Assembly (NCBI GenBank): GCA_002404295.1
Contig: DHJK01000146.1
Coordinates: 1-5,996, forward strand
DNA from: Legionellales bacterium UBA4722
Lineage (GTDB): Bacteria > Pseudomonadota > Gammaproteobacteria > DSM-16500
Reading direction: 5' to 3'
Length of the DNA stretch: 5,996 nt
A program made the translations under genes and the position numbers. The notes under the pieces are model-generated. The model was not told the origin of the DNA. It searched no databases and saw only the letters and a list, made by a program, of their open reading frames with translations. This document shows positions 1 through 5,673 of the stretch, piece after piece (within the stretch, counting starts at the first letter, position 1; every line of letters begins with the position of its first letter).

Positions 1-23
1 GTATAAATATATAGTAAGTGTAA

Positions 24-58
24 TAGGGGCTGAATTGTCAACAGCCCCTAATTTTGTT
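24..58 (+). terminator. Rho-independent terminator of an upstream gene outside the window
   Basis: A perfect 9-bp inverted repeat, TAGGGGCTG at 24-32 and CAGCCCCTA at 42-50, encloses a 9-base loop and is followed by the T-rich run ATTTTGTT at 51-58. The stem has a GC-rich core. The T tract lies on the right side only, so the terminator acts on rightward transcription and presumably ends a gene left of base 1. It could partly stop leftward transcripts too, but no T run lies on that side. Confidence 0.8.
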
Positions 59-95
59 AGCGTCTATGTCTGATAATATGGAGAAGGGATCTGCA

Positions 96-161
96 ATGTT
101 TTCAGTAATAAAAAACGTCTTAGAAAATTTGCTTCTACGCGATTATAATTTACGTGTGTAA
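96..161 (+). CDS. Doubtful small ORF, 21 aa
   Basis: An ATG at 96 opens a 21-codon frame ending in TAA at 159-161. The same frame could start at 66 or 78 (31 or 27 codons), but only the ATG at 96 has a good Shine-Dalgarno-like stretch, AAGGGA at 84-89, about six bases upstream. The peptide is short, with hydrophobic and charged residues alternating around its centre (VIKNVLENLLL), which could form an amphipathic helix. It starts after a strong terminator and has no convincing promoter; GATAAT at 72-77 is the best -10 candidate and lacks a -35. No family is recognised. A chance ORF remains the more likely explanation. Confidence 0.15.
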   Translation: MFSVIKNVLENLLLRDYNLRV

Positions 162-180
162 TGACTTATTTTGATGTGGT

Positions 181-230
181 TATTCACCAATGTATTCATT
201 ATATTTAATGTTGAGAATAAATGGTGAATA
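181..230. repeat. Nested 50-bp stem-loop downstream of the UIM-protein gene
   Basis: The outer arms TATTCACCA (181-189) and TGGTGAATA (222-230) are perfect 9-bp inverted repeats. Inside them TATTC (193-197) pairs with GAATA (215-219), and ATTA (198-201) pairs with TAAT (206-209) around a 4-base loop. This gives about 18 base pairs in one imperfect hairpin with a bulge at 210-214. It lies 24 bases past the stop codon of the leftward gene at 254-829, so it would sit in that mRNA's 3' end. No U tract follows on that strand, so it is not a classical terminator. It may be a 3' stabilising structure, a weak terminator or a chance product of AT-rich DNA. Confidence 0.4.
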
Positions 231-253
231 TTTAGAAGATATTTATATGTGTA

Positions 254-829
254 TTATCGGCGCATTTGGGAGGCATTCTGATAGGAAGTTTTGGAGCTAG
301 CCAGATCATTGGAAGTATTATCTTCAATGTCTTCTAGTGCACTATAATCAGGATTAATAGTAGGCGTAATATCAGCTGATACTGATATGGCTATGCTATT
401 TTTTACTCTACTAAAGATGGTAAAAGCAGTATTAGTTAAACCGACAGCAGCATTATGACAGGCTTTAGCAACATAGCTGGAAATGCTCGACTTATCTGCT
501 TTTGCAATATCATGAGCTTTAGTTTGCTTAGCCTCCTGTGCTGGCCCGGTAGTAGGTGAAGTTTTCAAGGATAACTCAATTGCTGTTTTAAATAAGTCAC
601 TTGTCTCTTTTGATTCGTCTGCATCATTAACTGAGAGCGAAAATTCATTATTTTCCATGCTATCAAAATTTATAGTTGGTTGGAAATCTGAGCGAGGGTC
701 AATACTAACAGTGGGAAAATCGGCACCTACCAAAAACTCATCAAGTGATACGTTGCAAACCGCATCAGGGTTAATATAATTCGGGTAACTTGTTGTATTT
801 GTTGTTTCATCAGTTGTTGTATGTAGCAT
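254..829 (-). CDS. Unrecognised 191-aa protein with a ubiquitin-interacting motif; candidate secreted effector
   Basis: No overall family is recognised. The protein is rich in Thr, Ser, Asn and Asp, begins with a Thr-rich stretch (residues 4-13) and has no signal peptide. Residues 75-90 match the UIM pattern: acidic/polar lead (E75, D78), hydrophobic F80, invariant A83, the core AIELSLK (83-89) and invariant S87. The core is essentially that of yeast Vps27 UIM-1; the acidic residue normally after the serine is Thr90. Residues 118-151 are more hydrophobic and helical and could associate with membrane. The last 30 residues are polar with an acidic LEDIED patch (165-170), loosely like Dot/Icm secretion tails. 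The start at 829 has GAGG about ten bases upstream; an ATG at 836 is out of frame. A promoter is seen at 862-890. A ubiquitin-binding effector is an inference; the ORF itself is well supported. Confidence 0.7.
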   Translation of the reverse strand: MLHTTTDETTNTTSYPNYINPDAVCNVSLDEFLVGADFPTVSIDPRSDFQPTINFDSMENNEFSLSVNDADESKETSDLFKTAIELSLKTSPTTGPAQEAKQTKAHDIAKADKSSISSYVAKACHNAAVGLTNTAFTIFSRVKNSIAISVSADITPTINPDYSALEDIEDNTSNDLASSKTSYQNASQMRR

Positions 830-861
830 GTGGGCATCGCCTCGTTTTTATTAAAGGCAAT

Positions 862-890
862 ATTATATATAATGTATAGTAATAATGCAA
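862..890 (-). promoter_or_regulatory. Sigma70-type promoter for the UIM-protein gene
   Basis: Reading leftward, TTGCAT (890-885) is separated by 17 bases from a perfect TATAAT (867-862). Transcription would start near 855 and leave a leader of about 25 bases before the ATG at 829, containing the GAGG ribosome site. The -35 box matches only in TTG, and the region is AT-rich, which weakens the call. It suggests the gene is transcribed separately from yegD upstream. Confidence 0.45.
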
Positions 891-932
891 TATAAGTTAA
901 TAGGATAGTATGAGTATAGTGTAATATTTTTA

Positions 933-2189
933 TTATGCGTATTTCCTTTGCGCATCAATAGTTAACCCCAACCCAACACTACCAAAAGCATCGCCCTGCA
1001 CAATTTCCGCCTGCGGAAATAATAAATTAATTTTTTCACGTATCGCGGGGATTTTTGTAGAGCCGCCGGTATAAAAAATAGCATTGATGTCAGAAAATTT
1101 AACGCCTGCTTCTTGAATGGTTCGTTGAATGCTCTGAATGATGCTATTGATATGATCATCAATAACCGTATTAAATGTAGTACGTAAAATGTCTATTTCT
1201 AAACTGGATTCAATAAAGAATAAATCCATTTTTATTTTTTCTATATCGCTTAATTGTTGCTTGGCTTTTTCCACAGAATCTAAAATATGATGTCCTGCTC
1301 GCAGTTTTAAAACATGAATCAGTCGCTCTAGGGCGATTTTGTCGTGTGCTATGGACTGTACAGAGCGCACGTGGGCAATGTGGGTTGGGGTGTATAAATT
1401 ACCTAGCGTATGCCATGTTGTTAAATCGTGATAAAACATAGAGGGTACTTCGATATCGCAGCTGGAGCCGCGAATCAATGACCCCATGCCGAGTAATGGC
1501 ATAATCGTATTTAGACTTAAGCGTTGATCGAAATCAGTGCCTGCAATGTGAATTCCGCAATTGGCTAAAACATCGTTGGATCGATTTGCTGATTTTTGCC
1601 CAGGATAAAGGCGAATGACGGTGAAATCAGATGTGCCGCCGCCCATATCAATAATTAATGCGAGTTGTTCTTTTTCGATCGCGGTTTCATAAGCTATAGC
1701 AGCAGCAATGGGTTCATATTGAAAATGCACTTCTTTAAATCCAACGGCGTGCGCGATGCTTTCAAGCGTTTTTTGTGCTTGCTTGTCTTTGACTTCATCA
1801 TGGTCATGGAAGTGTACAGGTCTTCCCATGATGACTTCTGTTAACTCAGCGTCTATTGCTTGTTCCGCTTTTTGTTTTATATGCTGAATGAAATGACGTA
1901 ACACATCTGTGTAAGGGATGTATTCATTAAAAATAACAGTTTTATCGTCGATGAGTGAAGAGCCTAAGACTGATTTTAATGCCATCATTAAACGGCCTGG
2001 GATGCCTTCTAAGTAATGATCAATCCCTTCCTGGCCAAATTCCCATTGTTTCATTTCAGTGTCGCAAAAAATAGCTGAACGCAAGGTAGGTTTATTGTTT
2101 TCTAAAGAAATGAGCCGACACGTCGTTCTGTCGGCGACCCCGATGGTGGAGTTGCTGGTGCCGAAATCAAGTCCACAGTAAAAGGTCAC
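933..2189 (-). CDS. yegD: YegD-type Hsp70 family ATPase
   Basis: This 418-aa cytoplasmic protein is an actin/Hsp70-fold ATPase of the YegD family, a chaperone-like group without the DnaK substrate-binding and lid domains; its cellular role is not settled. Visible nucleotide-site motifs are phosphate-1 GLDFGTSN (6-13), connect-1 YEPIAAAIAYE (158-168), phosphate-2 IDMGGGTSDF (180-189), adenosine motif YTGGSTKIP (373-381) and connect-2 FGSVGLGL (402-409). Segments such as GRPVHF (122-127) and MPLLGMG (230-236) match E. coli YegD closely as I recall it. Length is slightly under the usual 450. The start is GTG at 2189, chosen because the Hsp70 N-terminal strand begins at once and GAGG lies six bases upstream. 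An extended -10 promoter at 2229-2237 drives it. It is divergent from spmAB. All catalytic motifs look intact. Confidence 0.94.
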   Translation of the reverse strand: MTFYCGLDFGTSNSTIGVADRTTCRLISLENNKPTLRSAIFCDTEMKQWEFGQEGIDHYLEGIPGRLMMALKSVLGSSLIDDKTVIFNEYIPYTDVLRHFIQHIKQKAEQAIDAELTEVIMGRPVHFHDHDEVKDKQAQKTLESIAHAVGFKEVHFQYEPIAAAIAYETAIEKEQLALIIDMGGGTSDFTVIRLYPGQKSANRSNDVLANCGIHIAGTDFDQRLSLNTIMPLLGMGSLIRGSSCDIEVPSMFYHDLTTWHTLGNLYTPTHIAHVRSVQSIAHDKIALERLIHVLKLRAGHHILDSVEKAKQQLSDIEKIKMDLFFIESSLEIDILRTTFNTVIDDHINSIIQSIQRTIQEAGVKFSDINAIFYTGGSTKIPAIREKINLLFPQAEIVQGDAFGSVGLGLTIDAQRKYA

Positions 2190-2228
2190 GGGTCGCCTCA
2201 GGATGTTATATTTTTAAAAAGGTCGGGG

Positions 2229-2237
2229 ATTATAGCA
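2229..2237 (-). promoter_or_regulatory. Extended -10 promoter of yegD
   Basis: Reading leftward, the bases TGCTATAAT combine a perfect -10 hexamer with the TGN extension that can replace a -35 box; no good -35 is visible 16-18 bases upstream. The start of transcription would be near 2222, giving a leader of about 33 bases with a TGAGG ribosome site before the GTG at 2189. The hexamer lies inside an inverted repeat (2230-2263). Confidence 0.6.
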
Positions 2238-2263
2238 TCGTGTTTTAAAAAAGCACGCTATAA
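2230..2263. repeat. Imperfect inverted repeat over the yegD -10 region, possible operator
   Basis: TTATAGC-atc-GTG (2230-2242) and CACGCTATAA (2254-2263) are inverted copies of one ten-base sequence; the left arm carries a three-base insertion. The arms enclose an AT-rich spacer. Because the left arm contains the yegD -10 box and the right arm carries the same bases facing spmA, this is either a dyad operator or simply two back-to-back -10-like elements. It is not followed by a T run and does not look like a terminator. Confidence 0.3.
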
Positions 2264-2310
2264 ATTGAATTATCGGGAAGTATTGCAGATAGGATATAAT
2301 TGACAATGGG

Positions 2311-2328
2311 TTCCCGCCTGCGAGGGAT
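2311..2328. repeat. Degenerate REP-like palindrome
   Basis: TTCCCGCCTGCGAGGGAT, just after TGACAATGGG, resembles the dispersed palindrome of the form TTCCCGCCTGCGCGGGAA common in many proteobacterial genomes, but the right arm is diverged, leaving a 4-bp TCCC/GGGA stem plus one more pair. It is the only GC-rich patch in the 2190-2405 intergenic region and would lie in the spmA leader if transcription starts at TATAAT 2295-2300. Confidence 0.25.
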
Positions 2329-2405
2329 CTTTAAAATTAGCCTAAATTATATATTTTTGATAATATAGCTGCCAGAATATTTTTCACGTTTACCTGAGGC
2401 TTTTT

Positions 2406-3026
2406 ATGCTAAATTTTATCTGGCTTTTGATGATGGTGATTTCTGTAGTCGTTGGTGTATTCACCGGGAAAATTCCTGCTGTCATTTTGGCCATTACCGA
2501 CAGTGCTAAATTTGCTTTTACGCTTGCTTTAGGATTAACGGGTGTAATGGCGTTATGGTTAGGCATTATGAAAGTTGCAGAGCAAGCTGGATTGATTCAT
2601 CTGCTCACCAGGGGGTTGCGACCGTTGTTGAGATGGCTTTTCCCCGATGTGCCTGCCAATCATCCTGCCATGGGCGCCATTGCCATGAATATGGCTGCAA
2701 ATATATTAGGATTAAATAACGCCGCAACGCCATTCGGTTTGCGCGCGATGGCTGAATTAGAAAAATTGAATCCTTATCCAGGTGTTGCTACCAATACGAT
2801 GTGTACGTTTCTTGCTTTGCATAGCAGTAATTTGCAACTCGTGCCTGCAACTGCCATTGCATTACTAGCAGCAACAGGTGCATTACATCCAACGGATATT
2901 ATTATGCCTTTTGTATTAAGTTCATTGTGTGCGGTGATTGCGGCCATTGTTATCTCTAAAATTTTACAGCGATTCAGCGGATATAGACCGTTGGAAATAG
3001 TGCAAAGAGAAGGAGCTACCCAATGA
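2406..3026 (+). CDS. spmA: SpmA-like membrane protein (nucleoside recognition/Gate domain)
   Basis: This 206-aa protein is a polytopic inner-membrane protein of the SpmA group (Gate/nucleoside-recognition domain). In Bacillus SpmA and SpmB act together in spore core dehydration; in Gram-negatives that do not sporulate the pair's function is unknown, with a transport role suspected. Hydrophobic segments lie at about 2-20, 36-57, 88-104, 145-160 and 165-187. The block NMAANILGLNNAATPFGLRAM (95-115, with N95, N99, G102, N104, N105 and P109) is the family hallmark, followed by LALHSSNLQLVPAT (136-149). TGAGG at 2395-2399 sits six bases before the ATG. Promoter evidence is weak: TATAAT at 2295-2300 and GATAAT at 2359-2364, both without a good -35. 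The stop overlaps the spmB start by four bases. Confidence 0.88.
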   Translation: MLNFIWLLMMVISVVVGVFTGKIPAVILAITDSAKFAFTLALGLTGVMALWLGIMKVAEQAGLIHLLTRGLRPLLRWLFPDVPANHPAMGAIAMNMAANILGLNNAATPFGLRAMAELEKLNPYPGVATNTMCTFLALHSSNLQLVPATAIALLAATGALHPTDIIMPFVLSSLCAVIAAIVISKILQRFSGYRPLEIVQREGATQ

Positions 3027-3562
3027 CAATAGCAGCTATCTCTGAACAACTGGGTAATGTGTTAATTTTACTATTTTTAGTGGGCATTCCATTTTATGCT
3101 TATTGCCGCAAGGTGCCCGTGTACGATGCTTTTGTAGAAGGTGCTAAAGAAGGATTTCCTACGTTTATACGTGTTGTTCCCTTTATGATTGCAATGCTAG
3201 TCGCAATCGGCATGCTACGCGCTTCCGGCGCATTTGATTTGCTGAATCAAGCGCTTTTACCTTTTCTCACTAAATTGGGTATTCCACCAGAAATAGTGCC
3301 CATCGCTATTTTGCGCCCATTTTCAGCGAGTGCTGCAAATGCAGTCGTAGCCGATCTTTTGCATACGCAAGGAGGTAATAGTTTTATTTCTCATTTGGCA
3401 GTGATCGTTGCATCCACAACCGATACTACTTTTTATTTGATAGCGCTTTATTTTGGCGCGGCAAATATTCAAAAAAATAGACATGCGGTTCCGGCTAGCA
3501 TTATAGTGGATATCGTCGGAATACTGTCGGCAGTTTGGATTACGCAATTGTTATTGCAGTAG
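3023..3562 (+). CDS. spmB: SpmB-like membrane protein (nucleoside recognition/Gate domain)
   Basis: This 179-aa protein is the SpmB partner of the preceding gene. Its ATG overlaps the spmA stop as ATGA (3023-3026), a standard arrangement for translational coupling, with its own AAGGAG at 3010-3015. Hydrophobic segments lie at about 10-27, 48-66, 91-110, 122-145 and 157-177. Family hallmarks are VYDAFVEGAKEGF (33-45), ILRPFSASAANAVVADLL (96-113) and STTDTTFYLIALYFGA (131-146). The usual family motif has RP-x-SGSG; here the glycines are replaced (FSASAAN), a modest divergence. Length is typical for SpmB. SpmA and SpmB presumably form one membrane complex. No terminator is visible in the 83 bases between this stop and the convergent gene's stop. 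Confidence 0.88.
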   Translation: MTIAAISEQLGNVLILLFLVGIPFYAYCRKVPVYDAFVEGAKEGFPTFIRVVPFMIAMLVAIGMLRASGAFDLLNQALLPFLTKLGIPPEIVPIAILRPFSASAANAVVADLLHTQGGNSFISHLAVIVASTTDTTFYLIALYFGAANIQKNRHAVPASIIVDIVGILSAVWITQLLLQ

Positions 3563-3645
3563 TTTGTTAAGATGTCTGCCTTATATGAATAGTGAGAAAT
3601 AAATTCCCTGCACAGTTTAACTTATTGAGATGGTAAATGTTATTT

Positions 3646-5082
3646 TTACAACATGACACAGCACTTTGCCATTGCGTTTGCATCTTCATGCTTGGGCGTA
3701 TCAGGGGTGGGGCGGTGATCTTGTAAGGGGAGAGAAGTTGCCGTTGTTCTATTGTTAGAAAATAATCCCTGTTGTGAGAGTGTTACACCATCAAGATAAA
3801 TTGAACGGCGTTTTACTACTATGGGCTGGGTTTTGATTTCTAGGTGAGGGGTAATAGGGGCAGCTATTGGATAAGCAACGTTGGATTGGGGTTGCTCGAT
3901 TGCTGGTGGATGAGTTGTTACTGATAGTTTGTCTGATGTGATATCGCCATTATTTATAGTGATTGTTGGGGAGGCGGCGTCAAATTCGGGTAATAAATTA
4001 TTTTCTAATGCAATGCCATAATACTGACTGATATGGTGATAGATATAGGTCGGCCAATATTTTTGTGTTGCCGTGATAAGAGCATCTTTGATAAAACCAT
4101 TGTATTGATCACGCAACAATTTCAGTGTTTCAAAAGCAAAATCAGGATAAGGAGAGAATAGTTGTATAGGGCGAATTCTAGATAGTATTAAATAACCTCG
4201 GTAACATGCATCAGGATTATATCTTTCGTACATCGGGTTAGTGATAATAGCTGGTTTGTATTTGTTGGTTTCTGGGCAAATTTGTAATAGTTTGAGGGCG
4301 CTGGATGCGGATATATTTAATTCCATGACACATGTGACTATTTCTGCCATCATGCCGGCAATCAAGCAAGCTAAATTGCCACTATAAAATTGTGGCTCTC
4401 CTAAAAACAGATAGCTTAAATAACGTCGATTATTTTGGGATGTTCTTCCTCCTCGATACTTTTCAAAATCAAGACCAGAAAAAGAATCAAAAGTAGGTAC
4501 TTTTAAGTGATGATCTGTTTCATATCGAGTCATTACTTCATAACTATTATCGATTAAAATGACATTAGAAATGTCCTTGCCAAAAACCGTAGATAAGATT
4601 TTTTTATAATGTGCTCCATAGCACCAAAGCTTAGATCCATCTGGTATGTGTGGGTTGTTATTCGAGTTAGGCTGTAATGCGTGTTCTTCTGGTAAGGGTG
4701 TGCAGTCCCCTATAGAAAAAACGTTACACTTAATGCTGCTTGGATTAACGCCCGCGTTACTCGCTACTTTTTCTTTTAATATGTCAACCAAGCGGCGATT
4801 TCTATCTTCAGGTCCTGCTGAAAAAACAGAAACACGTATATATTGACGAAGGTTGATGAAAAGATATTGCAGCATTTCTAACGCATTGGGCGTTAAAAGA
4901 AAATAGTAAACTATGCCATTTAAATTGAGAGGGATTATATTATTTTTATGATAATGACGCCATGATGTAGGGATAAGTTCAGAATGCTTTGGATTAGAAA
5001 AGCTGTCATAATTAGTGCTTAAATGTTGTGCGATGATCACGCCGTCTATATCTAATGCGACATCTATCATAGGGTGTGTCAT
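3646..5082 (-). CDS. HAD phosphatase-like protein (FCP1/SCP-type) with C-terminal CaaX box; candidate host-targeted effector
   Basis: No full-length family is recognised in this 478-aa protein, but its parts read clearly. Residues 6-205 look like a HAD-fold domain: motif I DIDGV with D11 and D13, motif II S88 in VSVFSAG, motif III K160/K161, then ISNVILIDNS (171-180) with D178. The spacing of K160/161, FGKDISNVILIDNS and PTF at 196-198 is that of FCP1/SCP carboxy-terminal-domain phosphatases, though those have DxDxT rather than DIDGV. Residues 215-365 are mainly helical, with a hydrophobic helix at 237-255. Residues 366-470 are Pro/Thr/Asn-rich and probably disordered. The protein ends K-C-C-V-M-L: C475-VML is a CaaX box with Leu at X, the geranylgeranyltransferase-I type, and C474 could be palmitoylated. 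Such boxes work only in eukaryotic cytosol, as in Legionella AnkB and Salmonella SifA. No signal peptide. The start at 5082 has a weak GAG nine bases upstream; Met5 has none. Confidence 0.82.
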   Translation of the reverse strand: MTHPMIDVALDIDGVIIAQHLSTNYDSFSNPKHSELIPTSWRHYHKNNIIPLNLNGIVYYFLLTPNALEMLQYLFINLRQYIRVSVFSAGPEDRNRRLVDILKEKVASNAGVNPSSIKCNVFSIGDCTPLPEEHALQPNSNNNPHIPDGSKLWCYGAHYKKILSTVFGKDISNVILIDNSYEVMTRYETDHHLKVPTFDSFSGLDFEKYRGGRTSQNNRRYLSYLFLGEPQFYSGNLACLIAGMMAEIVTCVMELNISASSALKLLQICPETNKYKPAIITNPMYERYNPDACYRGYLILSRIRPIQLFSPYPDFAFETLKLLRDQYNGFIKDALITATQKYWPTYIYHHISQYYGIALENNLLPEFDAASPTITINNGDITSDKLSVTTHPPAIEQPQSNVAYPIAAPITPHLEIKTQPIVVKRRSIYLDGVTLSQQGLFSNNRTTATSLPLQDHRPTPDTPKHEDANAMAKCCVML

Positions 5083-5117
5083 GCGAGTATCTCAATTATA
5101 TTGTCTTTTTCATTGGG

Positions 5118-5135
5118 GTTATTTTGTGTTATTTT
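5118..5135 (-). promoter_or_regulatory. Tandem AAAATAAC repeat upstream of the CaaX-protein gene
   Basis: On the minus strand AAAATAAC occurs twice in direct orientation (5135-5128 and 5125-5118), with start-to-start spacing of ten bases, one helical turn. It lies 36-53 bases before the ATG at 5082, near where an activator or the promoter itself would sit. No known regulator is recognised; chance repetition in AT-rich DNA is possible. Confidence 0.25.
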
Positions 5136-5167
5136 ATGCAAATAAACAACCTATTGCATCATTACTA

Positions 5168-5183
5168 TTTAACATTTATTAAG
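5168..5183 (-). promoter_or_regulatory. PmrA-box-like tandem TTAA element upstream of the CaaX-protein gene
   Basis: Reading leftward, CTTAAT (5183-5178) and GTTAAA (5173-5168) are direct repeats ten bases apart, about 86-101 bases before the ATG at 5082. PmrA boxes, which control many Dot/Icm effector genes in Legionella and Coxiella, have the form cTTAATatT with TTAA repeats about eleven bases apart. The first half fits well; the spacing is one base short. A 5/6 -10 match, TAAAAT, lies downstream at 5136-5131. The assignment is speculative. Confidence 0.22.
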
Positions 5184-5202
5184 TACTTTATGGTAGTGGC
5201 TC

Positions 5203-5673
5203 TTATTCAAAATCAGTTGCTTTTAATAGAATAGAGCCATCTGCCTCATTATCTCCCGCTAAATATTTTCTGCGTGCAGCATGTTGAATGCTGTTACGAT
5301 GAGTTTGAAATACTTTAATAAGGCTTTTTTTATCCCCTTGAAAATAGTCTATTAGCGCTTCGCTGGTAATTGAGCATCGAATCACTTTATCACCCTCTTT
5401 TCCATTAAAGAGAATTGAATCCCACTTAGATTCATAGTGTTCATCTTGCTGGGTGAAAGTGAGGGTGCGCTGATCATTCATCCCAAGAACAGTAAGAATG
5501 TTAATAACAGAAGATAGCTGAATATCTTTTTTACCATTTTCAAAGTGTGAAATAGTAGGCGTGCTGACGCCCGCCAATTTTGCTAATCGTACCTGTGTTA
5601 ACTTTTGCGTTCGTCGTCTTTGCTTTGCTTCTTCAACAATCGCTATCCAGTTAACGCAAAACTGCCTTTCCAT
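5203..5673 (-). CDS. XRE-family helix-turn-helix protein fused to a DUF1488-like domain
   Basis: The 156-aa protein begins with a cro/C1-type DNA-binding domain (about 10-66): scaffold helix TQVRLAKLAG (26-35) and recognition helix STPTISHFENG (37-47), very like HipB-type antitoxins. Residues 84-155 resemble DUF1488: IRCSITSEAL (98-107), the VFQTHRNSI (121-129) and AARRKY (132-137) stretches, and the terminal SILLKATDF (147-155). DUF1488 proteins are usually free-standing, so the fusion is unusual. It is probably an autoregulator. The ATG at 5673 has GGAG five bases upstream and lies inside the end of the hipA-like remnant (31-base overlap), implying joint transcription and coupling. HTH call is firm; the DUF1488 call is by eye and moderate. 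Confidence 0.85.
   Translation of the reverse strand: MERQFCVNWIAIVEEAKQRRRTQKLTQVRLAKLAGVSTPTISHFENGKKDIQLSSVINILTVLGMNDQRTLTFTQQDEHYESKWDSILFNGKEGDKVIRCSITSEALIDYFQGDKKSLIKVFQTHRNSIQHAARRKYLAGDNEADGSILLKATDFE

Noticed and set aside
2300..2305. Perfect TTGACA on the plus strand upstream of spmA
   Set aside because: No -10-like hexamer lies 16-18 bases downstream; the sequence there is the GC-rich palindrome.
2774..3049. 91-aa minus-strand ORF inside spmA
   Set aside because: It is antisense to a well-supported membrane protein gene, Cys/Ala-rich and without a recognisable domain; a frame shadow.
3563..3645. Possible terminator between the convergent spmB and CaaX-protein genes
   Set aside because: Only a 5-bp GTTAA/TTAAC pairing with a long loop is present, with no stem plus T run on either strand.
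5095..5100. TATAAT on the minus strand just upstream of the ATG at 5082
   Set aside because: Transcription would begin only a few bases before the start codon and exclude the GAG ribosome site, and no -35 is present 17 bases upstream.
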